Origin: Hyphomicrobiales bacterium
GTDB taxonomy: Bacteria; Pseudomonadota; Alphaproteobacteria; Rhizobiales; Rhizobiaceae
Length of the DNA stretch: 64,000 nt
Assembly: GCA_900467685.1 (NCBI GenBank)
Contig: UBQX01000025.1
Span: 91,132 to 155,131, forward strand
Reading direction: 5' to 3'
Numbering within the stretch: the stretch's first letter is position 1; each line of letters begins with the position of its first letter. The notes under the pieces were generated by a model. The model saw only the letters and a list, made by a program, of their open reading frames with translations. It was not told the DNA's origin and did not search any database. Of the stretch, positions 53,329-62,696 are shown one piece after another. Position numbers and translations under genes: made by a program.

Positions 53329-55287
53329 ATGCATTCTCCCAAACTTGGCGCGACCCTGCTTTCGAACGGTACGCAATTCGGCGTCTGGTCGGAACATGCG
53401 GCGGCGATCGACCTTTGCCTTTATGCGCCGGACGGTGCGACGGAGATCGTGCGGCTGCCGATGGAACGGGGGCAGGACAATGTGTTTCGCGTGTTCGCCG
53501 AGGGGCTGGGCGAGGGCGCGCTGTATGGTTTCCGGGCCTCCGGCTCCTATGCGCCGGATCACGGGCTCTGGTTCGACGAGACGAAGCTGCTGGTCGATCC
53601 TTATGCGAAGGAGCTCGACCGGCCCTTTGTCTATTCCCCGCGGCTTTCTACCTTCGGTGATGACACGGCGGATATTGTGCCGAAGGCGCGGGTGGTTGGG
53701 CAGACGCTTGTCAGCGTGGAACCGCCCCGGTTCAAGCCGGGCGGCTTTGTCTATGAGGTTGCGGTCAAGCCCTTCACGATCCTGAACGAGGATGTGCCGG
53801 CTGCGCAGCGGGGGACGGTTGCAGCACTTGCCGATCCCTCCGTCATCGCGCATCTGAAACGGCTGGGCGTCGATGCTATCGAACTGATGCCGATCACGGC
53901 CTGGATCGACGAGCGGCATCTGCCGCCGCTCGGACTTTCCAACGGCTGGGGCTATAACCCGATTGCCTTCATGGCGCTCGATCCGCGGCTCTGCCCTGGC
54001 GGCTTGGCCGAATTGCGCGAGACGGTGGCCGCACTCCATGCCGAGGGGATCGGCGTGATCCTCGATCTCGTCTTCAACCATTCGGGCGAAAGCGACCGCT
54101 ATGGCGCGACGCTCTCCATGCGCGGGCTCGACAACCTCGGATATTACCGGCACCTTCCGGAGGAACGCGGCATTCTCGTCAACGATACGGGCTGCGGCAA
54201 TACACTCGCTCTGGATCATCCGATCACCGGTGGGCTGGTAGTGGATACGCTCTCCCATTTCGTCGCGGAAGCGGCGATCGACGGGTTCCGTTTCGATCTG
54301 GCGCCTGTGCTGGGTCGCGAGGAGCGTGGCTTCAATCCGAATGCGGCCCTCTTCCAGGCGATCCGCAGCCATTCCCAGCTCTCCGACCGGGTGATGATCG
54401 CCGAACCCTGGGATATCGGCCCCGGCGGCTATCAGCTCGGCAATTTCCCGGAGGATTATCTGGAATGGAACGACCGGGCGCGCGACGACATGCGGCGTTT
54501 CTGGCGCGGCGACGGGCATATGGTGGGGTCGCTCGCCACGGCCTTGGCGGGCTCCTCGCCGATCTTCGGACGCTATGGCGGCAAGCACACGCGGAGCGTC
54601 AATTTCCTCGCGGCCCATGACGGGTTCACGCTTTTCGATCTGGTCTCCCATGCCCACAAGCACAACGAGGCCAACGGCGAAGAGAACCGCGACGGGCATA
54701 ACGAGAATTATAGCTGGAACAACGGCGTCGAGGGGCTGACGGACGATGCCGCCATCAACGCCGCGCGGCGGCGCGATGTGAAGGCGCTGCTCGCAACGCT
54801 GTTTGCGGCACGCGGCACCGTGATGCTGACCATGGGCGACGAGGGCGGGCGCAGCCAGCAGGGCAATAACAACGCCTATTGCCAGGACAACGCCATCACC
54901 TGGCTCGACTGGGGCGCGATGGATGAGGAACTTGTTCTCTACGCGCGGTTCCTTGCTGGCCTGCGCAAGCGGTTCGACGTGTTCACGCGCGCCGATTTCT
55001 TCACCGGTATGGATGAGGATATCTGCTGGCTTTCGCCGACCGGCGCGCCAATGACGGTCAGCGAATGGGAGGCGGAGGAACAGGGACAGCTCGGCATGGT
55101 CGTGAAAACGCGCGACGGGCTGAAGGGTGTTGGGACGCGGCTTGCCGTGCTCTTCAACCGCGGCGGCGGGCCGGTTTCCTTCCGGCTGCCGGGGCTTCTG
55201 TGGCGCGAACTCGAAGGCGGTCAGAGTGGCGCGACATTTACCGTGCCGGCACGCAGCGTTCTCTTTGCGGTTGAAGAGCCGCAATAA
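53329..55287 (+). CDS. glgX: Glycogen debranching enzyme
   Basis: A 652-residue GH13 debranching enzyme. An N-terminal CBM48-like module (LSNGTQFGVWSEHAAAIDL) precedes the barrel. The catalytic nucleophile is D323 in DGFRFDLAPVL, the acid/base E359 in MIAEPWDIGPGGYQLGNFP, and the transition-state Asp is in FLAAHDGFTLFDLV. The length fits GlgX (~650). It is separated from the glgPBCA-pgm operon by about 5 kb of unrelated genes. It hydrolyses branch stubs left by GlgP. Confidence 0.95.
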   Translation: MHSPKLGATLLSNGTQFGVWSEHAAAIDLCLYAPDGATEIVRLPMERGQDNVFRVFAEGLGEGALYGFRASGSYAPDHGLWFDETKLLVDPYAKELDRPFVYSPRLSTFGDDTADIVPKARVVGQTLVSVEPPRFKPGGFVYEVAVKPFTILNEDVPAAQRGTVAALADPSVIAHLKRLGVDAIELMPITAWIDERHLPPLGLSNGWGYNPIAFMALDPRLCPGGLAELRETVAALHAEGIGVILDLVFNHSGESDRYGATLSMRGLDNLGYYRHLPEERGILVNDTGCGNTLALDHPITGGLVVDTLSHFVAEAAIDGFRFDLAPVLGREERGFNPNAALFQAIRSHSQLSDRVMIAEPWDIGPGGYQLGNFPEDYLEWNDRARDDMRRFWRGDGHMVGSLATALAGSSPIFGRYGGKHTRSVNFLAAHDGFTLFDLVSHAHKHNEANGEENRDGHNENYSWNNGVEGLTDDAAINAARRRDVKALLATLFAARGTVMLTMGDEGGRSQQGNNNAYCQDNAITWLDWGAMDEELVLYARFLAGLRKRFDVFTRADFFTGMDEDICWLSPTGAPMTVSEWEAEEQGQLGMVVKTRDGLKGVGTRLAVLFNRGGGPVSFRLPGLLWRELEGGQSGATFTVPARSVLFAVEEPQ

Positions 55288-55345
55288 TTCCTGCATGTTC
55301 CCGGCCTATTCTTTGTCTCATGACTGATCTTGCACGGAATTTCTC

Positions 55346-55828
55346 ATGCCCCCGAAAATTCACCTGAAAGACGTTCCCGCGCTCATCGGCACGGAGGTCG
55401 GCGTGTCCGACTGGATCACCGTCGATCAGGCGATGATCGACAAGTTTGCCGATGCGACGCTCGATCACCAGTTCATCCATGTCGATCCGGAGCGGGCGAA
55501 GGACACGCCCTTCGGCACGACGATCGCGCATGGCTTCCTGTCGCTGTCGCTGCTGTCTGCCATGAACGCATCCGGCGCGCCGCAGATCCTCGAGCAGAAG
55601 ATGGGGATCAACTACGGGTTCGAGAAAATCCGCCTCATGTCGCCGGTCAAGTCCGGGGCGCGGGTGCGCGGACGCTTCAAGATCGAAGACGCGCGCTTCC
55701 GCGGCGGCAACATGCTGATGATCACCTACAACGTCACCGTCGAGATCGAGAACGAGACGAAGCCGGCGCTGACGGCCATGTGGATCATCATCGTCCAGTT
55801 CGATCCCGAGGACCGACCGGAGCTGTAA
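55346..55828 (+). CDS. MaoC-family (R)-hydratase/dehydratase
   Basis: A 160-residue single hot-dog-fold hydratase. The hydratase-2 motif is visible: FADATLDHQFIHVDPERAKDTPFGTTIAHGFLSLSLLS, with the Asp and His of the catalytic pair. Such proteins hydrate enoyl-CoA or act in acyl-CoA and polyhydroxyalkanoate metabolism; substrate not shown. It ends 11 bases from the convergent LysR gene. Confidence 0.9.
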   Translation: MPPKIHLKDVPALIGTEVGVSDWITVDQAMIDKFADATLDHQFIHVDPERAKDTPFGTTIAHGFLSLSLLSAMNASGAPQILEQKMGINYGFEKIRLMSPVKSGARVRGRFKIEDARFRGGNMLMITYNVTVEIENETKPALTAMWIIIVQFDPEDRPEL

Positions 55829-55839
55829 TCCGCTCTGCT

Positions 55840-56775
55840 TTAGATAAGAGGCCGCTCCAGCTGCTCGATTTCCAGTGCCTCGCCCAATGTCCATTCGCGG
55901 AACGCAAGGATGCGAGGGTCGTTGGCGCTGGCTTCCGGATAGACCAGGAAGTAGGCAAACTCGGCCGGAATGCGGATGCCGAGTTCGAAGGGCTGCACGA
56001 GGCGGCCTTCCGCGAGGTCGTTGGCGACGATGGCAAAATCCGCGAGCGCCACGGCCACGCCGCTGAGCGCCGCCTCGATCGCGTCCGAGGATGACGAGAA
56101 CGACAGCACGTTGCGGTCGTCGAAATCCGGAATGCCGGCCGCAGCCATCCACATGGTCCAGTCGGGCCAGGTAATGCCCTGGCCGGACCATTCGACATGG
56201 GCAAGCGTGTGCTGGAGCAGGTCGGCCGGCTCTTTCAGCGGCCGCTCGGCATTCAAGAGGCGCGGGCTGCAGACCGGAACGATGACATTCCCGAAGAGCC
56301 GTTCCGACCGCAAGCCTTCATATCGACCGGTGCCGAAGCGGATGGCGATATCGATATCGTCGAGATCGAAATTGCGCGTGTCGTAGGAAATGTCGAAGCG
56401 CAGGTCGATGCCCGGATTGAGCCTGCGAAACTGCACGACCTTCAGCATCAGCCACTTGGTGGCAAGTTCCACCGGCACGCTGATGCGCAGCGCCGTCGAG
56501 CCGCGCGAGAGCTTCTGTATGCGGGACGCAGCACGGGTCAGCGTTTCGACACTTTCCGCCGCCGCGTCACAGAAGATGGTTCCGGCCTCCGTAAGGCGCA
56601 GGCTGCGGCCCGCGCGGTGAAAGAGGACAGCGCCCAGCTGATCCTCGATTTCCTTGATCTGATGGCTGACCGCAGCCGGCGTTAAGCCCAGTTCATCCGC
56701 CGCGCGGGTGAAATTCAGGTGCCGGCGGGCCGCCAGCAGGGTCTTGAGCGCTCGGGTGCCAGGAATGAACAGCAT
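55840..56775 (-). CDS. LysR-family transcriptional regulator (GcvA-like)
   Basis: A 311-residue LysR regulator. The helix-turn-helix is HLNFTRAADELGLTPAAVSHQIKEIE. The effector domain shows LRISVPVELATKWLMLKVVQF and DIDIAIRFGTGRYEG, and the GcvA-type pattern (typical for regulators beside amino-acid or glycine genes). An inverted repeat, ttcaaa-5-tttgaa, lies 7 bases upstream of its start and may be its operator. The divergent neighbour is a 70-residue protein; the sarcosine oxidase genes lie a short distance further. Confidence 0.9.
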   Translation of the reverse strand: MLFIPGTRALKTLLAARRHLNFTRAADELGLTPAAVSHQIKEIEDQLGAVLFHRAGRSLRLTEAGTIFCDAAAESVETLTRAASRIQKLSRGSTALRISVPVELATKWLMLKVVQFRRLNPGIDLRFDISYDTRNFDLDDIDIAIRFGTGRYEGLRSERLFGNVIVPVCSPRLLNAERPLKEPADLLQHTLAHVEWSGQGITWPDWTMWMAAAGIPDFDDRNVLSFSSSSDAIEAALSGVAVALADFAIVANDLAEGRLVQPFELGIRIPAEFAYFLVYPEASANDPRILAFREWTLGEALEIEQLERPLI

Positions 56776-56781
56776 CGCAAC

Positions 56782-56825
56782 TTCAAAAATAATTTGAAAC
56801 AGAGAGAAAAATTATCAGTTTCTCT
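56782..56825. promoter_or_regulatory. Candidate LysR operator between the LysR gene and the small ORF
   Basis: A perfect inverted repeat TTCAAA-5-TTTGAA (56782-56798) is followed by a second, AGAGAAA-9-TTTCTCT (56803-56825). The region is AT-rich compared with its neighbours. Both lie between divergent starts, as for LysR autoregulation. Binding is inferred from symmetry only. Confidence 0.5.
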
Positions 56826-56903
56826 TTTTCTTATCAATGCGTCATAAGCATCCTCACAAGGAAACATCAAAGATAAATAAAAGATAAACGAAGGAGTGGC
56901 GTC

Positions 56904-57116
56904 ATGGCACACGAAGTCAGCAAGTTCATCGACATCCTCAAGCTCCGTTCCTCGCGCCAGCGTCTTTCCCACACGCTGGAAAGCGTTCCGGATTTTCTGA
57001 AGTCGGATATCGGCGTCGAGGGCGCCCCGGTCCGCCGCGCGCATTATGGCGACGTCCATTCGATGGCCACGGTCGCGCGCGTCTCGACTGCCCATCGCCA
57101 GGTTTCGGCATTCTGA
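56904..57116 (+). CDS. Small protein of unknown function (70 residues)
   Basis: A 70-residue soluble, basic protein with no signal peptide. I do not recognise the family. The ribosome-binding site is strong (GAAGGAG, 7-8 bases before the ATG) and a perfect terminator follows, so it is very likely a real gene. A heptad-like pattern of Leu (IDILKLRSSRQRLSHTLESV) suggests a helix. It is divergent from the LysR gene and is a plausible target. Confidence 0.75.
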   Translation: MAHEVSKFIDILKLRSSRQRLSHTLESVPDFLKSDIGVEGAPVRRAHYGDVHSMATVARVSTAHRQVSAF

Positions 57117-57139
57117 GCCATTTGACGGCGGCAAAATCA

Positions 57140-57180
57140 AAGACCCGGCGCGGTAAAACGCGCCGGGTCTTTTTTGTTTT
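57140..57180 (+). terminator. Strong Rho-independent terminator after the small gene
   Basis: A perfect 13-base stem AAGACCCGGCGCG/CGCGCCGGGTCTT (57140-57152 with 57159-57171) with a 6-base loop and a run TTTTTGTTTT. It separates the small gene from the convergent sox operon. Confidence 0.92.
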
Positions 57181-57239
57181 GAATCATCGCTCTGTGGCGG
57201 AACGCGCCGCTCTTTCAAGCAGCGCGATCCTTATCGGCG

Positions 57240-57791
57240 TTATGCCGTGACGTCGCTGGCGCCTTCGTTGAGCATGCCCAGCGCATAGGTCGAGAACGAC
57301 CGCCAGCACTCGACATGGAACGTGTCGGCGCTCTTGCGCCAGACGATGACCTCGACCTTGCCAAGCAGGGTGCGGGCGCATTTGCCGACCGGGAAGGCGG
57401 CGTCGCGCAGATCGAGCGGGCAGCCGGCATTGATGGCGGCGGCGGCCTGCGGACCCTTCACCTCGAAGGCGGTGTTGCGATGCGAGACGTCCGTCGCGGA
57501 ATGCAGCGCCTTCACGCCAGCGCAGAGCGCCATCATGTCCGCACCGTTGGCGTCGATCAGGAACCACTCGTCCGGCCCGAGCCAGAAGGCCACGCGGCCA
57601 TCCTTTTCGGCAGATGTAAGCGGCTTCGTCGGCAGGTCGATGCCGAGTGCCTTCGACAGCGCCTTGGCCGCATCGGCGTCGGCGCGCAGCGAAAGCCGCG
57701 TCATGGGGCCAAGCGGGGTGACAGACGCTGCGCCCGAACCGGAGACGGTGAGCTTCTGGGGCAGGTTACGGGTTGCCTGAGCCTCAAGCAT
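57240..57791 (-). CDS. soxG: Sarcosine oxidase subunit gamma
   Basis: A 183-residue subunit of heterotetrameric sarcosine oxidase. WLGPDEWFLID and SHRNTAFEVKGP...INAGCPLDLRD are typical gamma motifs. The reading frame overlaps soxA by 8 bases. It has a GcvT-like fold and mainly structural role in contacting the alpha subunit. Last gene of soxB-soxD-soxA-soxG. Confidence 0.93.
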   Translation of the reverse strand: MLEAQATRNLPQKLTVSGSGAASVTPLGPMTRLSLRADADAAKALSKALGIDLPTKPLTSAEKDGRVAFWLGPDEWFLIDANGADMMALCAGVKALHSATDVSHRNTAFEVKGPQAAAAINAGCPLDLRDAAFPVGKCARTLLGKVEVIVWRKSADTFHVECWRSFSTYALGMLNEGASDVTA

Positions 57792-60777
57792 TGATGCGGC
57801 TCCCTTCCTTGTCGTAGAACACGGCGTCGGTCACTTCGACCGCGATGGTTTCCTTTTCCAGCGGCACATAGAGCGTCTGGCCGATCTTCGCGCGGCCATC
57901 GGCGACGACCGCGAGGCCGAAGCTGTGCCCAAGGTTTTCGGACCAGTAGGACGACGTGACGTGGCCGAGCATCTTCATCGGCTTCGGCTGGTTCGGGTCC
58001 TCGACGATCTGTGCGCCTTCCGGCACGATGGTCTTGCCGTCGCGCGGCTTGAAGCCGACGAGTTGCTTGCGGCCGGAGCGTACGAGATCCGGGCGCTTGA
58101 GGCCGCGAATGCCGACGAAATCGGTCTTCTTCTTCGAGACCGCCCAGGCGACGCCGGCATCGTCCGGAGTCAGCGTGCCGTCCGTGTCCTGCCCAACGAT
58201 GATATAGCCCTTTTCAGCGCGCAGAACGTGCATGGTTTCCGTGCCATAGGCGCAGCCGCCGACAGCCTGCGTTGCCTTGTAGAGCGCGTCCCACAGCGCC
58301 GCGCCGTAATCGGCCGGCACGTTGATTTCAAAGCCCATTTCGCCGGCGAAGGTCATGCGGAAGAGGCGGGCGGGAACGCCCATCACCTTGCACTCGGCGA
58401 CGCTCATATGCGGGAAGGCTTCGTTCGTCAGGTCCACGCCTTCAACAAGCGGGGCAACGATGTCGCGGGCCTTCGGGCCCTGCACGGCAACGGTTGCCCA
58501 CTGTTCGGTGGCCGAAGTCAGCCAGACCTTCAGATGCGGGAATTCCGTCTGGAGGTAGTCTTCCATGTGGTTCATGACGCGGGCGGCACCGCCGGTCGTC
58601 GTCGTGACATGGAAGCGATCGTCCGCCATGCGGCCGACGACGCCGTCGTCATAGACGAAACCGTCTTCGCGCAGCATGATGCCGTAACGGCAGCGACCGG
58701 GCTTCAGGTTGTCCCAGGCGTTGGTGTACATCAGGTTCAGGAACGTTGCGGCATCGGGGCCGACGACCTCGATCTTGCCGAGCGTGGAGGCATCGAAAAT
58801 GCCGACGCTGGTGCGCACCGTCTTGCATTCGCGGTTGACGGCGGCGTGCATGTCTTCCCCGGCGCGCGGGTAGAACCAGGCGCGCTTCCAGTTGCCGACA
58901 TCCTCGAAGACCGCGCCGATCGCCTCTTCGCGCTCATGCATCGGCGTCTTGCGCGCCGGGTCGAAGAGCGGACCACGGTTGTGGTTGAGGATCGTGCCGA
59001 AGGTCACGGGCGTATAGGGCGAGCGGAAGGTGGTGAGACCCACTTCCGGAATGTCCTTGCCGAGCGCTTCCGCAGCGATTGCCAGACCATGCATGTTGGA
59101 AAGCTTGCCCTGGTCGGAGGCCATGCCGTTGGTCGTGAAGCGCTTGATATGCTCAATGGAGGCCATGCCTTCGCGCACTGCCAGACGGATATCCTTGGCG
59201 CAGACGTCGTTCTGGAAGTCAATGAAGGCCTTGCCGCCCGTTTCGGGGCCGGCACCTTCCGGCGTGCCGATCATGCCGCCGGTCCACGTATAGGCCGAGA
59301 CCGCTTCAGGCGCAGTGCGGACATCTCCGGTGGCGCCTGCTTCGCGGGCGGCATCGGTGCCGGCCTTGAAGGCTTCGGCCACGAGGGCTGCCGCGTCGTC
59401 GGTGCCGTTGCAGGCGCCGACGGAGATGCAGTTCTCGTTGTAGACGTCCGGCAGGAAGCGAGCCTTGTCGGCCTCGTATCTCAGCTTGCCGCGCGTCTGC
59501 GAGAACATGTGGACGGAGGGCGTCCAGCCGGCACAGGTGATGAGCGCGTCGATCTCGATCTTGCGGCGCGTGCCGCCCGACTTGCGGATGATCGACATGG
59601 AGTTGACGCGTAGCTTGCCGCCGGTGGTGACGACGGATTGGCCGGTCAGAACTTCGATGCCGAGGCGCGAGGCTTCGGCGCGAACGGCTTCGCCCGGATT
59701 GTCGCGGACATCGACAATGGCGGCGATCTTCACGCTGGCATTGGCGAGATCGAAGGCAGCTTCATAGGCCGAATCGTGGGCGGTGAAGACGCCGACCTTG
59801 GAGCCGACGGCGACGCCGTAATGGTTGAGGAAGGTGCGGGCAGCAGAGGCCAGCATGACGCCCGGACGGTCGTTGCCGTCGAAGACCATGTGGCGTTCGA
59901 TGGCACCCGAGGCGATGACCACCTTCTTGGCGCGGACCTTCCAGAGACGTTCGCGGGGTGCAGCGCGCTCCGGGATGGCCTGATGGTCGGTGACGCGTTC
60001 GGCGAGAGCGACGAAGTTGTGGTCGTAGTAGCCAAACGCGGTGGTGCGGGTCAGGACCCGGACGTTCGGACGGGCGGCGAGTCGCTCGGCGGCACCCTGC
60101 GCCCAGTCATAGGCCGGCTGGCCGTCGACGGTCAGGCTGCTGTCGAAATGCGCAGCGCCGCCGAGTTCAGGGCGCTCGTCGCAGAGGATGACGTCTGCGC
60201 CGGCGCGGGCTGCAGCCAGCGCTGCGGTGATGCCGGCAAGGCCGCCACCGATGACGAGCACGTCGCAATGGGCAAAGCGGCTGGCGTAATGATCCGGGTC
60301 AGCTTCCTTCGGCGAATTGCCGAGACCGGCAGCGGCGCGGATGAAGGGCTCGTAGACATGCTTCCACGCAGCCTTCGGCCACATGAAGGTCTTGTAGTAG
60401 AAGCCGGCGGCGAAGAAGGGCGACAGCATGTCGTTGACCGCGCCAACGTCGAACGAAAGCGACGGGAAGCGGTTCTGCGACTTGACCTGCATGCCCTCGA
60501 ACACTTCCTGCACCGAGGCGCGTACGTTCGGCTGTTCGCGGGAGGCGTCACGGGCGACGTTCATCAGCGCGTTCGGCTCTTCCGAGCCGGCGGAGATGAC
60601 GCCGCGCGGGCGGTGATACTTGAACGAGCGCCCCATGAGATGGACGCCGTGGGAGAGCAGTGCCGAGGCGATCGTGTCGCCTTCCAGCGCCGTGTAATAC
60701 TTGCCGTCGAAGGAGAAGCGCGCCTGACGGGCGGGCGTCAGCCGGCCCTTGCCGGCGATACGGAATGCGCCGCTCAT
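57784..60777 (-). CDS. soxA: Sarcosine oxidase subunit alpha
   Basis: A 997-residue subunit. Residues ~15-100 are the ferredoxin-like/N-terminal region (FSFDGKYYTALEGDTIASAL), followed by a dinucleotide-binding domain (DVLVIGGGLAGITAALAAARAGADVILCDE) that binds NAD, and a C-terminal GcvT-type domain (~600-997) that accepts the methylene group on tetrahydrofolate. Standard length (~965-1000). It overlaps soxD by 4 bases and soxG by 8. With SoxB, D and G it oxidises sarcosine to glycine. Confidence 0.96.
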   Translation of the reverse strand: MSGAFRIAGKGRLTPARQARFSFDGKYYTALEGDTIASALLSHGVHLMGRSFKYHRPRGVISAGSEEPNALMNVARDASREQPNVRASVQEVFEGMQVKSQNRFPSLSFDVGAVNDMLSPFFAAGFYYKTFMWPKAAWKHVYEPFIRAAAGLGNSPKEADPDHYASRFAHCDVLVIGGGLAGITAALAAARAGADVILCDERPELGGAAHFDSSLTVDGQPAYDWAQGAAERLAARPNVRVLTRTTAFGYYDHNFVALAERVTDHQAIPERAAPRERLWKVRAKKVVIASGAIERHMVFDGNDRPGVMLASAARTFLNHYGVAVGSKVGVFTAHDSAYEAAFDLANASVKIAAIVDVRDNPGEAVRAEASRLGIEVLTGQSVVTTGGKLRVNSMSIIRKSGGTRRKIEIDALITCAGWTPSVHMFSQTRGKLRYEADKARFLPDVYNENCISVGACNGTDDAAALVAEAFKAGTDAAREAGATGDVRTAPEAVSAYTWTGGMIGTPEGAGPETGGKAFIDFQNDVCAKDIRLAVREGMASIEHIKRFTTNGMASDQGKLSNMHGLAIAAEALGKDIPEVGLTTFRSPYTPVTFGTILNHNRGPLFDPARKTPMHEREEAIGAVFEDVGNWKRAWFYPRAGEDMHAAVNRECKTVRTSVGIFDASTLGKIEVVGPDAATFLNLMYTNAWDNLKPGRCRYGIMLREDGFVYDDGVVGRMADDRFHVTTTTGGAARVMNHMEDYLQTEFPHLKVWLTSATEQWATVAVQGPKARDIVAPLVEGVDLTNEAFPHMSVAECKVMGVPARLFRMTFAGEMGFEINVPADYGAALWDALYKATQAVGGCAYGTETMHVLRAEKGYIIVGQDTDGTLTPDDAGVAWAVSKKKTDFVGIRGLKRPDLVRSGRKQLVGFKPRDGKTIVPEGAQIVEDPNQPKPMKMLGHVTSSYWSENLGHSFGLAVVADGRAKIGQTLYVPLEKETIAVEVTDAVFYDKEGSRINA

Positions 60778-61082
60778 TTCGCGTCTCCTTCCAGGTTCAG
60801 GGATTCAAGGGAACGTTTGGCTTCGCCGGCCTTGTAGGTGACAACGAACTTGTCGCTCACGGTGTGGCGCACGGCGTTGAAGAAGCGGCCGCAGCCATGC
60901 TGGTGCCGCCAGCGCTCGTAGATGTAGCCTTTCGGGTTGTCACGGAGGAAGAAATATTCCGCAAAGGCCTCGTCCGAGATGTCGGCGATGTTTTCAGGGC
61001 GCGCGATATGGGCTTCGCCGGCGGCGTGGAATTCCAGCTCCGAGCGGTCTTCCTGGCAATAGGGGCAATGAATGAGAAGCAT
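60774..61082 (-). CDS. soxD: Sarcosine oxidase subunit delta
   Basis: A 102-residue subunit from the ATG at 61082; the frame is open further upstream but that part overlaps soxB, so it is not used. It binds zinc: C6 and C9 in HCPYC, and the later pair in WRHQHGCGRFF (C64 with a nearby His). Other landmarks are YFFLRDNPKGYIYERW. It lies between soxB (14-base gap) and soxA (4-base overlap). Confidence 0.95.
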   Translation of the reverse strand: MLLIHCPYCQEDRSELEFHAAGEAHIARPENIADISDEAFAEYFFLRDNPKGYIYERWRHQHGCGRFFNAVRHTVSDKFVVTYKAGEAKRSLESLNLEGDAK

Positions 61083-61096
61083 CTTGATCCCCGAAA

Positions 61097-62350
61097 TCAG
61101 TGAGCAACGGCGGCGGCGGCCGCTTCGTCGATGAGGCGACCGGTGCGGAACCGGTCGAGTGTGAGGCCTGCGGCCAGCCGGTGCGGCTCGTCGCGGGCAA
61201 TGAGGTGGGCGAAGAGGTTGGCGGAGCCGGGCGTTGCCTTGAAGCCGCCGGTGCCCCAGCCGCAGTTGACATAAAGGCCCTGAACCGGGGTCTTCGACTG
61301 GATGGCCGAACGGTCCGGCGTGTTGTCGGTGATGCCGCCCCACTGGCGCATCATCTTGACGCGGCGGAAGATCGGGAAGAGCTCGCAGATGGCGTCGAGC
61401 GTGTGCTCGATGATCTGGATGCCGCCGGTCTGGGAATAGGAGACATATTGGTCGGTGCCGGCGCCGATGACGAGTTCGCCCTTGTCCGACTGCGAGATAT
61501 AGGCATGGACCGTGTTGGACATGACCACACATGGGAAGATGGGCTTCAGCGGCTCGGACACGAGCGCCTGCAGCGGGTTCGAGACCAGCGGCACGCGGAC
61601 ATCGGCCATGGCCATGATCTGCGTGTTGTGGCCGGAAGCCGAAACGCCGATCTTTTTGGCACCGATGAAGCCGCGCGTCGTTTCGACACCGGTGACGGCG
61701 CCGTCCGGGCCGCGGGTGATGCCGGTGACCTGGCAGTTCTGGATGACATGGACGCCGCGATCATGCGCTGCGCGGGCATAGCCCCAGGCAACGGCGTCAT
61801 GGCGGGCCGTGCCGCCGCGGCGCTGCAGGGCGGCGCCATTCAGCGGATAGCGGGCGGTGGCCGAGATGTCGAGCGGCGGGCAGTAGGCCTTGGCCTGTTC
61901 CGGCGTCAGCCATTCGTTGTCGATGCCGTAAAGACGGTTGGCGTTGATGTGGCGCGTGAAGGACTGCTTGTCATGCGTGTTATGCGACAGCATCATCACG
62001 CCGCGCGGGGAATACATGACGTTGTAGTTCAGATCCTGGCTGAGATTTTCCCAGAGCTTCAGCGAGTGCTCGTAAATGTCCATGCTCTCTTCATAGAGAT
62101 AGTTGGACCGGATGATGGTCGTGTTGCGGCCGGTGTTGCCACCGCCGAGCCAGCCTTTTTCAATGACGGCGACATTGGTAATGCCGTGTTCCTTGGCCAG
62201 ATAGTAGGCAGCACCCAGGCCATGGCCGCCGCCGCCGACGATGATGACGTCGTAGGACTTCTTCGGCTCCGGGGAGACCCATTGCTTCTCCCAGCCCTTG
62301 TGGCCGCGCAGGGCCTCGCGAACCACAGCGAATGCGGAATATTTCTTCAT
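61097..62350 (-). CDS. soxB: Sarcosine oxidase subunit beta
   Basis: A 417-residue FAD/FMN subunit. The FAD fold is DVIIVGGGGHGLGAAYYLAKEHG, followed by GGGNTGRNTTIIRSNYL (the region of covalent FMN attachment) and PVQGLYVNCGWGTGGFKATPG near the C-terminus. It contains the active site for sarcosine oxidation. First gene of soxBDAG. The start lies about 346 bases from rpsU, which is divergent. Confidence 0.96.
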   Translation of the reverse strand: MKKYSAFAVVREALRGHKGWEKQWVSPEPKKSYDVIIVGGGGHGLGAAYYLAKEHGITNVAVIEKGWLGGGNTGRNTTIIRSNYLYEESMDIYEHSLKLWENLSQDLNYNVMYSPRGVMMLSHNTHDKQSFTRHINANRLYGIDNEWLTPEQAKAYCPPLDISATARYPLNGAALQRRGGTARHDAVAWGYARAAHDRGVHVIQNCQVTGITRGPDGAVTGVETTRGFIGAKKIGVSASGHNTQIMAMADVRVPLVSNPLQALVSEPLKPIFPCVVMSNTVHAYISQSDKGELVIGAGTDQYVSYSQTGGIQIIEHTLDAICELFPIFRRVKMMRQWGGITDNTPDRSAIQSKTPVQGLYVNCGWGTGGFKATPGSANLFAHLIARDEPHRLAAGLTLDRFRTGRLIDEAAAAAVAH

Positions 62351-62696
62351 GAAGGGTGCTCCGGCGGACGAATGATGCGGGACTGGATGAAATATACGAC
62401 ATCCCGTCTTTCTCTGAGCGACAGGAGTGGCAAATTTCCGTCACGCATACTGGTTCTTTTGCGACGCGAAAACAGCAATCTTTCGACACGGGCAAAAGAG
62501 CCGGAGGATTGCAGGCTTGGTAAACGGGAAAAATCGGTCACTGCCCGTCAATGCTCTGGACTTCGAAACGTCGATCTGTTATCCGCTTTTCCCAATCGCA
62601 GGGCTTCCGGCTCGGCGGACGTTATATTTTTGCCGCATTGGAGCAGAACCTACTCCTCTTGCTGGCTTAACACAAAACCAAAGGAACGGGATTCAC
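62351..62696. other. Divergent promoter region of soxB and rpsU
   Basis: 346 bases between two divergent genes. I see no ORF with supporting evidence and no clear hairpin or repeat. It must hold the promoters for both. The rpsU ribosome-binding site AAGGA is at 62681-62685. Confidence 0.5.

Noticed and set aside
62427..62696. An N-terminal extension of S21
   Set aside because: S21 starts at the conserved MQVLVRDN; the extension has no family match, and AAGGA lies just before the GTG.
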